Shown piece after piece: positions 34,285 through 43,031 of a DNA stretch of 64,000 bases. A program made the translations under genes and the position numbers. Position 1 is the first letter of the stretch, and each line of letters starts with the position of its first letter. The notes below the pieces were generated by a model that was not told the DNA's origin, ran no database searches, and saw nothing but the letters and a program-made list of their open reading frames with translations. The stretch is from Chitinophaga nivalis (GTDB lineage: Bacteria; Bacteroidota; Bacteroidia; Chitinophagales; Chitinophagaceae): NCBI RefSeq assembly GCF_025989125.1, contig NZ_JAPDNR010000001.1, positions 3,268,301 to 3,332,300 of the forward strand. The letters are read 5' to 3'.

Positions 34285-34740
34285 ATGGAAATGATTATCC
34301 GAAAACCGCATCCCGAAGATTTTGAACAATGGTTTGTCTTATGGGAGGGCTACAATGAATTTTATGGACGATCGGGAGAAAAAATGCTTGATCCGCTGAT
34401 TTCCCGGACAACATGGAATCGTTTTTTTGATGTTGATGAACCTGTTCATGCCATCGTTGCGGAGTATAACGGAAGGCTGATAGGCCTTTCGCATTACCTG
34501 TATCATCGCAGTACTATAACTGTGGAGCCAAGTTGCTACCTGCAGGACTTATTTGTATTACAGGAATCCCGGGGAAATGGTGTGGCCCGAAAACTCATTG
34601 AGAGGGTATATAGCCTTGCTAAAACAAATGGGTGTTCCAGGGTCTATTGGCAAACGCAGGAAACAAATCATCAGGCCATTCAATTGTATGATAAATTGGC
34701 CGAGCGGTCAGGTTTTGTAGTGTATCGTAAACTGCTATGA
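34285..34740 (+). CDS. GNAT family N-acetyltransferase
   Basis: About 151 residues from ATG 34285 (ATGs at 34282 and 34291 are also possible; the ORF reaches back to 34219 but that part is not GNAT-like). The fold shows IIRKPHPEDFEQWFVLW, the strand GLSHYLYHRS and LQDLFVLQESRGNGVARKLI with the acetyl-CoA loop, ending in AIQLYDKLAERSGFVVYRK. This matches small GNATs of unknown substrate. It follows the ATPase-HNH pair after 161 bases and is probably unrelated to it. Confidence 0.88.
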   Translation: MEMIIRKPHPEDFEQWFVLWEGYNEFYGRSGEKMLDPLISRTTWNRFFDVDEPVHAIVAEYNGRLIGLSHYLYHRSTITVEPSCYLQDLFVLQESRGNGVARKLIERVYSLAKTNGCSRVYWQTQETNHQAIQLYDKLAERSGFVVYRKLL

Positions 34741-34893
34741 TACTATCATAAATATGCCCACGCATTCTATCGAGAAAGAATATGCCAGGTAACGCTTGCG
34801 TGATAGGTTTTTTGTAGTCTTTTATTAAGGGAATCACAGTGTAGTATTGTTTATACAGCACTGATAATTCATCAAAAGTATTACCAGCAGGAA

Positions 34894-35628
34894 ATGGAAT
34901 ATAAAATCATAAAACCATGTACCGCATTAGCCCCTTATATTCATTCCTTCTGGGAGCTGAAAGGGGAAGATAATGACAAGCAGTGGGAGCGGAATTTTCC
35001 GGATGGTTGCGCCGGGCTGGTGGTTAATATAGGAGATACCTGTGCAACGGATAATGGGTCAGTCAGGATGGATTTTGGCAAAACATATGTGGTAGGAGCC
35101 ATGACCTCTTTTAAAGACAGTTTCATCGATGCAGATGCGCATCTGTTGGGTGTGTGTCTGAAACCCGGTGTATTTCGGAATTTTTATAATTATGTCACAC
35201 AAAATGAAATAACTGATCAAACCATTCAACTGGAAAAGCGGTATTCGTTTGACCTGGATAAAGTGATAAAAAATCCTGTTGACTATCTGAATACATTTTT
35301 TGTAAACAGACTACAAAAAAGAAACGAACACTTACAAACAATTATTGAAGCGATTGACCACGCGAAAGGGCAATTAAGTATAGATGAAATCGCCCGCATG
35401 AATTTTACAACAGTGCGGCAACTGGAGCGAACATTCAAAGCTGAAACAGGGATTAGTCCGAAAGCGTATTCCTGTATTATTCGCTTTCAACATGCTTTAT
35501 CCAGGATTAAAAATTCTGACCCGAATGAAAGCCTGTTCGATATTGCATTGGAATGTGGTTATTACGACCATGCACATTTGACGAATGAAATCAAAAGAAA
35601 CACCGGGCTTGTACCATCTCAACTTTAA
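34894..35628 (+). CDS. AraC family regulator with DUF6597-type N-terminus
   Basis: A 244-residue regulator. The N-terminal domain (CTALAPYIHSFWELKGED, LGVCLKPGVFRNF) is of the kind annotated DUF6597, and the C-terminus is an AraC helix-turn-helix (SIDEIARMNFTTVRQLERTFKAETGISP, DIALECGYYDHAHLTNE). A reductase gene follows by 65 bases on the same strand, a pairing often seen in this phylum, though any regulation between them is inference. Confidence 0.88.
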   Translation: MEYKIIKPCTALAPYIHSFWELKGEDNDKQWERNFPDGCAGLVVNIGDTCATDNGSVRMDFGKTYVVGAMTSFKDSFIDADAHLLGVCLKPGVFRNFYNYVTQNEITDQTIQLEKRYSFDLDKVIKNPVDYLNTFFVNRLQKRNEHLQTIIEAIDHAKGQLSIDEIARMNFTTVRQLERTFKAETGISPKAYSCIIRFQHALSRIKNSDPNESLFDIALECGYYDHAHLTNEIKRNTGLVPSQL

Positions 35629-35693
35629 TTTTGTCGCTTTTTTCCAAAAGACGGCTACCATCTGATCTGTAATTTTGCTGAAAAGAGAAGGAT

Positions 35694-36257
35694 ATGAAAA
35701 AAGTAATTTTAAATTTAGCCGTTAGCTTAGATGGTTTTATTGAAGGCCCCAACGGAGAAGTAGATTGGTGTATCATGGAAGAAGATATGCATTTTGATGC
35801 CTTCATAGAGAGCATTGATACGATATTCTATGGGAGAGTGAGTTATGATGCGTGGGGAAATTTTCAACCGGATGAAAATACCAGTCCGGCAGAAAAGGCA
35901 ATGTGGCAGGGAATACATGCTAAGCACAAATTTGTTTTTTCAAAGCAAGACCGAACAGCCGAAAAAGCGACTTTCATTGCAGATGATATTGTCAGCAAAG
36001 TAACCGCCATAAAGCAAGAAAACGGAAAGGATATCTGGTTGTACGGTGGTGCTGGTCTGATTAAGACGTTCATCAACCTGGGCCTTATTGATATCTATAA
36101 AATATCTGTTCACCCGGTGGCATTGGGTAGCGGAAAGCCGTTATTTGAAGCCTTGAAAGGACGCGTGGGACTGATATTGACCGGCACACGCGTATTTAAA
36201 TCAGGCGTTGTGGAATTGACATACGAACCGGAAAAACAGCTAATCGCTAATAGTTGA
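35694..36257 (+). CDS. Dihydrofolate reductase family protein (RibD C-terminal-like)
   Basis: A 187-residue NADPH-binding reductase-like protein. The start KVILNLAVSLDGFIEGPNGEVDW, the FYGRVSYDAWGNF segment and the WLYGGAGLIKTFINLGLIDIYKI region are typical of the RibD C-terminal/DHFR-like family seen as stand-alone proteins. It is not a classical folate DHFR; substrate unknown. A TAATTTTG box lies at 35670-35677. A strong hairpin terminator follows at once. Confidence 0.9.
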   Translation: MKKVILNLAVSLDGFIEGPNGEVDWCIMEEDMHFDAFIESIDTIFYGRVSYDAWGNFQPDENTSPAEKAMWQGIHAKHKFVFSKQDRTAEKATFIADDIVSKVTAIKQENGKDIWLYGGAGLIKTFINLGLIDIYKISVHPVALGSGKPLFEALKGRVGLILTGTRVFKSGVVELTYEPEKQLIANS

Positions 36258-36300
36258 TCTAAAGAGGGGGACGTCTGAGAAGACGGCCCCCTCTTTAGAT
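36257..36300. terminator. Bidirectional terminator
   Basis: ATCTAAAGAGGGGG pairs with CCCCCTCTTTAGAT, with an inner GTCT/AGAC stem. It lies between the convergent DHFR-like and DinB genes and can serve both. Confidence 0.85.
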
Positions 36301-36312
36301 ATTGGATGAGAT

Positions 36313-36816
36313 TTACATTTTGCCACTTTGTTCGTAGGTAGGGCCATACAAACCCGGCACTTTATTGCCCGTTGCACGCAGGTAAACAATCAATTCGCCC
36401 CGGTGGTGATAGATATGATTAAAAAGAAATCCACGCGATACAATGCCTCTGGGCATAGGACCCAGGAGTACTTTTTCTCCTGCTTTCATCGTCCAGTTTT
36501 CCAGCAGTTTTTCCTCTGTAAGCGTCGCTAATGCAGCCCTTGCTTTTTCAACATTGTTTTCAAAAAGGGCCAGTGTAGCCTGGATGTCATTGGTGTCTCC
36601 CCGTTCCAGATGATCTGTAGCCAGGTCGTACACATCTTTGGTCAATGTGCCCACATACCAGTAATAAATGGTGGCAATATGCTGGGCAAGTTCTCCCATC
36701 GTCCAGGAAACGGCGGAAGGCTTATAACCGAGGTCTTTTTCGGGAACCGCCTGTAATAATTTACGCGTGTTGTTTACTTCATGTTCGAATTCGCCTGTAA
36801 GGTATTGCAATATCAT
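36313..36816 (-). CDS. DinB family protein
   Basis: A 167-residue DinB/YfiT-like four-helix protein. Characteristic segments are PSAVSWTMGELAQHIATIYYW (with a metal-type His) and FLFNHIYHHRGELIVYLRATG (the HxxxHRG end motif). Members bind divalent metal and act as thiol-dependent transferases or have unknown roles. It converges with the DHFR-like gene and is divergent to the AraC-type gene at 36920. Confidence 0.9.
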   Translation of the reverse strand: MILQYLTGEFEHEVNNTRKLLQAVPEKDLGYKPSAVSWTMGELAQHIATIYYWYVGTLTKDVYDLATDHLERGDTNDIQATLALFENNVEKARAALATLTEEKLLENWTMKAGEKVLLGPMPRGIVSRGFLFNHIYHHRGELIVYLRATGNKVPGLYGPTYEQSGKM

Positions 36817-36899
36817 AAAGTGGTTTTAGCTAAAGTTAAATAATTAAATGGTACGAATAGCCGGGGAGGTGGTTCCGTTTTGATGTCCCACCAATGATT

Positions 36900-36907
36900 T
36901 ATGTTTG
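36900..36907 (+). promoter_or_regulatory. TATGTTTG promoter box of the second AraC-type gene
   Basis: An exact TAnnTTTG match with a TTTG at 36879-36882, 17 bases upstream. The gene's possible TTG start (36905) lies inside this box, so the ATG at 36920 or 36929 is the more likely start. Confidence 0.5.
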
Positions 36908-36919
36908 TTGGATAATTGT

Positions 36920-37804
36920 ATGCATGCCATGATTCCAACTTATAAGATGGAAGACTTTCCTTCCCATAAAACACTGGCGCATTTTTTTCGATTGGAACGA
37001 TTTGAGGACCTGTCGTGGCCAAAAGATTTGCAATGGCCGCACAAACATGATTTTTATGAAATCATCTGGGTCACGGAGGGAACCTTTACACATACTATCG
37101 ATTATCACGATATCTTTATTCAAACAGGTACACTGCTAATCACTGCTCCTGGTCAGATTCACCTGTTGCATACACCGGAAAAGGTAAAAGGTTATAGTAT
37201 CGCTTTCACCGAGCAATTCCTGCTGGCACATCATACACAGGAATCTGTTTTTGAACTTACTTTTCTGGAGGATAGCTTCACTAAACCATATCTATGTTTA
37301 GACGAAAGCATGCAACAGGAGTTGCGTGCGATTATTGATCCGCTGACAGCAGAGCTGGACCGGCCAGTGAAAGTGCCTTTAATCATCAATGGCTTACTGT
37401 TTGTTTTACTGAATCGTATTCAGCGATTCATGCACAATGATCCCGTAGCATTGAAAGACACTTTTCAGGTGGTCTTGCTTAAAAGGTTTAAGAAACTGAT
37501 AGCGCAACATTATAGGGAAGCGACGCCGTTAACCTTTTATGCAGATAAGCTGCATATATCTGCCAATTATCTCAATAAAATTGTCCGGCAGTTAACGGGT
37601 AAGACGGCAGGGGAGATGATCCGCGATCGGGGCCTGATAGAGGCAAAACGGATGTTGGTTTATTGTAACCTGCCAATCGGTGATATTAGCGATCAGCTGG
37701 GGTTTAAGGACTTTTCTTATTTCTCCCGTCAGTTTAAAAAACAGGAAGGCGTATCGCCCGCTGCATATCGTAAACGCATGCACGAAAAATATCTGAACAG
37801 GTAA
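36920..37804 (+). CDS. AraC family transcriptional regulator
   Basis: About 294 residues from ATG 36920 (MHAMIPTYKM; ATG 36929 also possible). An N-terminal cupin (WPHKHDFYEIIWVTEGTFTH, LLITAPGQIHLL) precedes an AraC helix-turn-helix (LTFYADKLHISANYLNKIVRQLTGKT, IGDISDQLGFKDFSYFSRQFKKQEGVSPAAYRK). The esterase gene 107 bases downstream on the same strand is a possible target. Confidence 0.9.
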   Translation: MHAMIPTYKMEDFPSHKTLAHFFRLERFEDLSWPKDLQWPHKHDFYEIIWVTEGTFTHTIDYHDIFIQTGTLLITAPGQIHLLHTPEKVKGYSIAFTEQFLLAHHTQESVFELTFLEDSFTKPYLCLDESMQQELRAIIDPLTAELDRPVKVPLIINGLLFVLLNRIQRFMHNDPVALKDTFQVVLLKRFKKLIAQHYREATPLTFYADKLHISANYLNKIVRQLTGKTAGEMIRDRGLIEAKRMLVYCNLPIGDISDQLGFKDFSYFSRQFKKQEGVSPAAYRKRMHEKYLNR

Positions 37805-37911
37805 CCTTGATATTTTGGAATGAAAAGTACCAATGTTGGCCGGTTATTTTCTAACAGGCAGGGTGGTTGTCATCCGAGATTTGCTGTTATAAATACTAAA
37901 ACAATAACAGT

Positions 37912-38808
37912 ATGAAAGAAGGTTTGAAAATCGCCAGGGATTACTTTAAGAAGCACCTGGATCTGCATGCACCCATCGTTGAACTACGTATTGCCGCAGC
38001 TAAAATGTATGCCACCTTACCTGTGGCTGCTGATATTATTTATGAAACCGTATCCGTCGGAAATCTAACCGGTGAATGGACGATGGCCCCCGGTGCCAGC
38101 GATACCCATGTGCTGTACTATATACATGGTGGTGCATTTCTGATTGGCAGCCCGGCAACACATCGGGGAGAAATCAGTGAACTGGGGAGAGCGGGGAAAA
38201 TGAAAACCTTCGCCCTGGATTACCGATTAGCACCTGAGCATCCGTTTCCGCAACCCCTGGAAGATATATTTGAGGGATATCTATGGTTGCTGGAGCAAGG
38301 ATATAAGGCCGAAAATATTATTATTGGCGGCGATTCTGCGGGAGGCAATGCGACTATCAATGTATTGCTTTTCGCGCGGGACAGAGGCGTACCAATGCCA
38401 GCCGGCGGTATCCTGATATCTCCATGGATAGACTTAGGACAAAGTGGCGCCACCTACAGAACCAGAGAAGGCATAGATCCGATTGTAAGCCGTAGCGTGA
38501 TTGAAAGACAGGCTGCCGCGTATTTGGGCGGCGCTCATCCGGAGCTGCCGGTGGCTTCCCCTGTTTATGCAGCTGTTCATGGTATCGCGCCGGTGTATGT
38601 GATCGTGGGAGAAGCAGAGGAGATGTTGAGTGAAGCCCTGACGTTTACACACAATGCAGCTATGGCAGGCGTACATGTAAGGTTGGAAGTCTGGCCCCGG
38701 ATGATCCATAACTTTCCCTTGTGGCATGCGCTGTTGCCGGAAGGAAAAGAGGCTATAAAAAAAGCAGGGGAGTTTATGATGGCTTTAACCGGAGGTAGAT
38801 CCTGTTGA
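37912..38808 (+). CDS. Alpha/beta hydrolase, HSL-type esterase
   Basis: A 298-residue cytoplasmic esterase. The oxyanion motif is YIHGGAFLIGS (HGGA instead of HGGG), the nucleophile is in GGDSAGGN, the acid is likely in the VGEAEEML region, and the catalytic His is in MIHNFPLWH. The hormone-sensitive-lipase family cleaves short-chain esters and carbonates. A terminator follows. It may be controlled by the AraC-type gene upstream. Confidence 0.9.
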   Translation: MKEGLKIARDYFKKHLDLHAPIVELRIAAAKMYATLPVAADIIYETVSVGNLTGEWTMAPGASDTHVLYYIHGGAFLIGSPATHRGEISELGRAGKMKTFALDYRLAPEHPFPQPLEDIFEGYLWLLEQGYKAENIIIGGDSAGGNATINVLLFARDRGVPMPAGGILISPWIDLGQSGATYRTREGIDPIVSRSVIERQAAAYLGGAHPELPVASPVYAAVHGIAPVYVIVGEAEEMLSEALTFTHNAAMAGVHVRLEVWPRMIHNFPLWHALLPEGKEAIKKAGEFMMALTGGRSC

Positions 38809-38834
38809 TCAGGTGCCGGTAATACAAATGAAGC

Positions 38835-38873
38835 AAAGGTCCGTATGCCGGATCATCAGGCATACGGACCTTT
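38835..38873. terminator. Bidirectional terminator
   Basis: AAAGGTCCGTATGCC (38835-38849) pairs perfectly with GGCATACGGACCTTT (38859-38873) around a nine-base loop. It separates the convergent esterase and NTF2-like genes. Confidence 0.88.
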
Positions 38874-38884
38874 ACGGTATACGA

Positions 38885-39334
38885 TTACTTATGCTGCGAG
38901 CTATCATTATATTGCCAAAGCACATTAATAATTTTCCAGGTTCCATTCAACTTAACAAGGTGCATATAGTCGATCCAGTCATCTGCGATCAGTTTAAGGG
39001 ACGCTGTTCTGTCTGAAACATCCAGCAGTTTCACTTCTTTCTTAGGTACAGGTGGAAATTTATCTTTGTTCCTATTGTAGCTTTCTGCCAGTAGTACCAT
39101 AGATTCGGTAGATGTTTCCCGGAGATAATCTTTGTTGGTGGCTTTATCTTTCCAAAATGTACGCTTCACCATCCTGGGGTGTAATGCCCTTTCCATCTGC
39201 GCCGGATTCGGTGTATGCTGTGATTCGATATAATCGAGTGCGGCTTGTTTGATGGCGATGCTATCTTGTTTTGTCTGACTAAAACACCAGGTGCCTGATA
39301 GCAATAATAATGTGAAAATATAGAAGGATTTCAT
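38885..39334 (-). CDS. Secreted NTF2-like protein (putative lumazine-binding type)
   Basis: A 149-residue protein with a signal peptide (SFYIFTLLLLSGTWCFSQ). The mature part starts DSIAIKQAALDYIES and contains MERALHPRMVKRTF and LIADDWIDYMHLVKLNGTWKIINVLWQ, the pattern of Bacteroidota proteins annotated as putative lumazine-binding, with a nuclear-transport-factor-2 fold. Function unknown. It is divergent to the cobalamin locus, 150 bases from the riboswitch. Confidence 0.82.
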   Translation of the reverse strand: MKSFYIFTLLLLSGTWCFSQTKQDSIAIKQAALDYIESQHTPNPAQMERALHPRMVKRTFWKDKATNKDYLRETSTESMVLLAESYNRNKDKFPPVPKKEVKLLDVSDRTASLKLIADDWIDYMHLVKLNGTWKIINVLWQYNDSSQHK

Positions 39335-39464
39335 ACCTATAAATATAGGTATGGAAGACTGGCATGCAACAGATATTGTGTTAAGCGGCTTAAAATATGG
39401 TTGTATATGCCTGCTACGCTTTTCATATATATTTTAACTTCTTCCTTCTTTATCAATTATTTGT

Positions 39465-39476
39465 CGTAATATTACG
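39465..39476. promoter_or_regulatory. Perfect 12-bp palindrome upstream of the riboswitch
   Basis: CGTAATATTACG reads the same on both strands and lies just before the riboswitch, in the likely promoter zone of the B12 locus and of the divergent NTF2-like gene. It could be an operator; a chance palindrome is not excluded. Confidence 0.3.
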
Positions 39477-39483
39477 CCGCAAT

Positions 39484-39660
39484 TGGTTTTTAACATAAAT
39501 TTCACAATGTTAGAATTAATAGGGAATCAGGTGGAAATCCTGAGCAGTCCCGCTACTGTAAGTTCTATTACAACACTTTGACATCTACTCGCCACTGTTT
39601 TTAGTGAATAAAAATGGGAAGGCCGTCTAAAGTGAGAACAAGCCAGGAGACCTGCCAATG
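39484..39660 (+). ncRNA. Cobalamin riboswitch
   Basis: The leader of the B12-uptake locus. It carries AATAGGGAA, then a GGTGGAAATCC segment and AGCAGTCCCGCTACTGT, a variable arm, GGGAAGGCCG and the B12 box AGCCAGGAGACCTGCC at 39641-39656. These are the conserved blocks of AdoCbl-type riboswitches in the right order. The receptor ATG lies about 130 bases on. I could not identify a clear terminator in that space, so control may be of translation. Ends are approximate. Confidence 0.94.
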
Positions 39661-39786
39661 CAGCTAAATTTTTTAAAGCTTTCGAGGATGAGGCTTTGAA
39701 TACAACTTGCACTGAAATTATTTCGGGGTCTTTTGTTTTCGTATGTCATCTGGTAGGCTATCAGACAAATCCAACTATTAACCTGT

Positions 39787-41856
39787 ATGTCAAACGCATT
39801 AAAAACGTTGCCAATAACGTTTTTAGCATTTATTTGCACCAACCTGTACGGACAGCAAACCTATCGCAACACTACACCAGTGGATACCGGTAAGGTGAAG
39901 ACTTTACGGGGAGTTACTATTTATACATCTGTATATAAAGAAGTGATTCCTTCGCAAAAACTATCCGGCGATAACTTAAAAAGTTTAAACAGTTTTTCTG
40001 TAGCAGATGCCATACGCTATTTCGCAGGTGTGCAGGTAAAGGATTATGGCGGAATAGGCGGACTGAAAACTGTGGATATGCGCAGTATGGGGACTAACCA
40101 TATGGGCGTATTCTACGATGGTATTCAGTTAGGTAACGCACAAAACGGACAGATAGATCTGGGAAAGTTTTCAATGGATAACATTGAATCCATCTCTATG
40201 TACAATGGTCAGAAAAGTGAAATTTTTCAACCAGCAAGAGATTACGGATCTTCCGGTAGTATCTATCTGCGGAGCAGAAAGCCGGTCTTCGATTCTGCCA
40301 AAAACACCAACTTCAAGGGCGTTTTAAAAACAGGTTCGTTTGATTTAATCAATCCCTCCGTATTACTGGAGCGGAAGTTGAATAAAAATATAAACTATTC
40401 CATCAGCAGTGAATATATCAGGTCTTCCGGTCGTTACCCGTTCCGGTATAAAAGAGTATTCCCTGAATCCGGGGACGTGGCCTGGGATACCACTGCTATC
40501 AGACATAATGGAGATATCAATGCGTGGAGGCTGGAAGGTGGATTATATGGTAATATCAATCGGGGGGTATGGAATGCCAAAGCGTACTTCTATGATTCGG
40601 AAAGAGGTATACCAGGGGCTATCGTCAATAATGTCTGGAAACGTGCGCAAAGACAATGGGACCGGAACTTCTTCCTGCAGGGCTCTTTTCAAAAAAATGT
40701 TGTCTGTGGGTACGATATCCAGGTGAATGCAAAGTATGCCAACGATTATATGCGCTACCTGAATCCGGATCCGGATTTAATGCATATAGATAATAGTTTT
40801 CATCAGCAGGAGTGGTATGGTTCCATTGCCAACAAGTATAGTGTGTCGAAAAAGATTGATATCAATTTGTCGACGGACTTCCAGTATAATACGTTGCGTT
40901 CTGATCTGGCTGGTTTTGTATTCCCGAAGAGATTTACTTCCCTGGTAGCATTGGCCGGAGCAGGAGAATTTGGGAAGTTGAAAATGCAGGCCAGCGTGTT
41001 GGGTACGTTTGTCAATGAGCGGGTTGTCAAAGGAAATACGCCGGTAGGCAATGCTGCCGTTGCCGCCCCATCCAAACAGGAAGTGACACCAGCTGTTTTT
41101 CTCTCCTATAAACCCTTTTCCCGCGCGGATTTTAATATAAGGGCCTTTTACAAGAATATTTTCCGGATGCCTACTTTTAATGATTTGTATTACACGGATA
41201 TTGGTAATATCAATCTGGAGCCGGAGTATACACATCAATATAACCTGGGTTTTGCCTACCGTAAAAACCGCATCGGTTCCGTTTTAACGGAGTGGCAGCT
41301 ACAAACTGATTTTTACTACAACCAGGTTACCAATAAAATAGTCGCCGTTCCCAAGGGCAGCGGTATGTATCGCTGGATGATGATGAATCTGGGAGATGTA
41401 GAAATAAAAGGTGTGGATGTTGTATCAGACCTGGCCTTTTCTTTTCCGGCAGGTATTTTACTGAATATAAGAACAGCTTATACCTATCAGCAGGCACAGG
41501 ATTTTACGGGAAGAAAAAGTACAGCGCTGAAAGAGATCACCTATGGCGGACAAATTCCCTATATCCCCTGGCATAGTGGTTCATTCATCTCCAGTGTACA
41601 GTATAAATCCTGGCGACTGAACTACAGCTTTATTTACGTGGGAGAACGTTACCATAATTCAGCGAATATACCGGAGAACTATGAGCAGCCCTGGTATACA
41701 CACGATCTCTCTGCTTCTAAAAACATACAGTTTAAACGATATCGCTTCCGGATTTCCGGAGAGCTGAACAATGTTTTCAGTCAGGATTATGAAGTGGTAT
41801 TGAATTACCCGATGCCTAAACGAAATTATAAAATCATTTTATCCGTGGAACTATGA
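39787..41856 (+). CDS. btuB: TonB-dependent cobalamin receptor (BtuB-like)
   Basis: A 689-residue outer-membrane receptor. A signal peptide ends near LYGQQ. The plug domain shows ADAIRYFAGVQVKDYGGIGGLKTVDMRSMGT and VFYDGIQLGNAQNGQIDL regions, followed by a 22-strand-type barrel ending in the aromatic NYKIILSVEL. It lacks the STN domain of the receptor at 51.8 kb and is of normal BtuB size. The riboswitch directly upstream makes cobalamin or a related corrinoid the substrate. Its stop overlaps the next gene's start by four bases (ATGA). Confidence 0.92.
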   Translation: MSNALKTLPITFLAFICTNLYGQQTYRNTTPVDTGKVKTLRGVTIYTSVYKEVIPSQKLSGDNLKSLNSFSVADAIRYFAGVQVKDYGGIGGLKTVDMRSMGTNHMGVFYDGIQLGNAQNGQIDLGKFSMDNIESISMYNGQKSEIFQPARDYGSSGSIYLRSRKPVFDSAKNTNFKGVLKTGSFDLINPSVLLERKLNKNINYSISSEYIRSSGRYPFRYKRVFPESGDVAWDTTAIRHNGDINAWRLEGGLYGNINRGVWNAKAYFYDSERGIPGAIVNNVWKRAQRQWDRNFFLQGSFQKNVVCGYDIQVNAKYANDYMRYLNPDPDLMHIDNSFHQQEWYGSIANKYSVSKKIDINLSTDFQYNTLRSDLAGFVFPKRFTSLVALAGAGEFGKLKMQASVLGTFVNERVVKGNTPVGNAAVAAPSKQEVTPAVFLSYKPFSRADFNIRAFYKNIFRMPTFNDLYYTDIGNINLEPEYTHQYNLGFAYRKNRIGSVLTEWQLQTDFYYNQVTNKIVAVPKGSGMYRWMMMNLGDVEIKGVDVVSDLAFSFPAGILLNIRTAYTYQQAQDFTGRKSTALKEITYGGQIPYIPWHSGSFISSVQYKSWRLNYSFIYVGERYHNSANIPENYEQPWYTHDLSASKNIQFKRYRFRISGELNNVFSQDYEVVLNYPMPKRNYKIILSVEL

Positions 41857-43007
41857 GCAGGCATTCCTTATGCTTTATCGCACTGCTGCTGATTTTTGGG
41901 ATCTCCTCCTGCAGGAAGGATGTAGCCGTATTCATCAATGATGGCGTCAAGGTAGACTCGGCCGTTAAAAACAATTTTGCCGGCTTTTATCTGCTGAATG
42001 AAGGTAATATGGGCAGTAATAAAAGTACACTGGACTATTTTGATTTTGCTACCGGTGTATTTCGCAGAAATATTTATGCGGTCATTAATCCCAATGTACC
42101 GAAGGAATTGGGCGATGTAGGAAACGACATCGCTATTTATGGTAACCGGTTGTATGCGGTCATCAATGCTTCCAATAAAGTAGAGGTAATGGAAGCCGGT
42201 ACTGCGCGCAGAATCGGGCAGATTGGCATTCCCAATTGCCGCTATATAAAATTCGATAAGGGATTTGCCTATATCACTTCCTATGCCGGACCTATTGAAA
42301 TTAATCCGGATTATAAGCAAAAAGGATATGTAGCTAAAGTCGATACTGCCACGCTTACCATCGTTGGTAAATGTATTGTTGGCTACCAGCCCGACGGTAT
42401 CGAAATAACCAATGGTAAAATCTACGTAGCTAATTCCGGCGGTTATATGGGGGCGGGCAATACCGAGAAATATGAACGAACGGTATCCGTGATTGATGTA
42501 GCCACCTTTAAAGAAGAAAGACGGATCGATGTGGATTATAATCTCCACCACGTAAAAGCCGATAAGCGCGGGGATCTGTGGGTAACATCCCGGGGAGATT
42601 ATAAACAGCTTCCTTCCAGGCTTTATTTTATAGATAAAGAAAAACAGCAGGTAACGGATGTATTGCCTGTTGCGGTGAGTAACTACTATCTGGACGGAGA
42701 CTCCCTATATATATACAGTACGGCGTGGAGTCATATTACCCATTCCAATGTGATTACCTATGGTATTGTAAATACCCTTACACACCAGTTGGTCAGCCGT
42801 GCCTTTATCACAGATGGAACCGATAAGGAAATAGAAATTCCCTATGGTATTATGGTACATCCGGACACCAAAGATATCTATGTCACAGATGCGGGTAACT
42901 ATGTATCACCCGGATTATTGTACTGTTTTACGAAAGCGGGTAAAAAGAAGTGGAGTGTACGTACCGGTGATATACCAGCTCATTTTGTACTGTTACCTAA
43001 ACCATAA
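41853..43007 (+). CDS. btuG: DUF5074 surface lipoprotein, BtuG-like
   Basis: A 384-residue lipoprotein with lipobox FGISSC. The mature part begins RKDV and carries repeats of a seven-bladed propeller kind (GFYLLNEGNMGSNKSTLDYF, VEVMEAGTARRIGQI, VDTATLTIVGKCIVGYQPDGIEI, VSVIDVATFKEERRIDV). The LNEGNMG start is a DUF5074 hallmark. BtuG of Bacteroides binds B12 at the cell surface and caps BtuB; translational coupling to the receptor (ATGA overlap) supports the same role. Confidence 0.88.
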   Translation: MSRHSLCFIALLLIFGISSCRKDVAVFINDGVKVDSAVKNNFAGFYLLNEGNMGSNKSTLDYFDFATGVFRRNIYAVINPNVPKELGDVGNDIAIYGNRLYAVINASNKVEVMEAGTARRIGQIGIPNCRYIKFDKGFAYITSYAGPIEINPDYKQKGYVAKVDTATLTIVGKCIVGYQPDGIEITNGKIYVANSGGYMGAGNTEKYERTVSVIDVATFKEERRIDVDYNLHHVKADKRGDLWVTSRGDYKQLPSRLYFIDKEKQQVTDVLPVAVSNYYLDGDSLYIYSTAWSHITHSNVITYGIVNTLTHQLVSRAFITDGTDKEIEIPYGIMVHPDTKDIYVTDAGNYVSPGLLYCFTKAGKKKWSVRTGDIPAHFVLLPKP

Positions 43008-43031
43008 AAATACTATCTAAAGAAATAAAAT

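Noticed and set aside
39696..39893. Plus-strand ORF of 65 codons after the riboswitch
   Set aside because: It overlaps the start of the receptor gene in another frame; the receptor's signal peptide and plug are clear.
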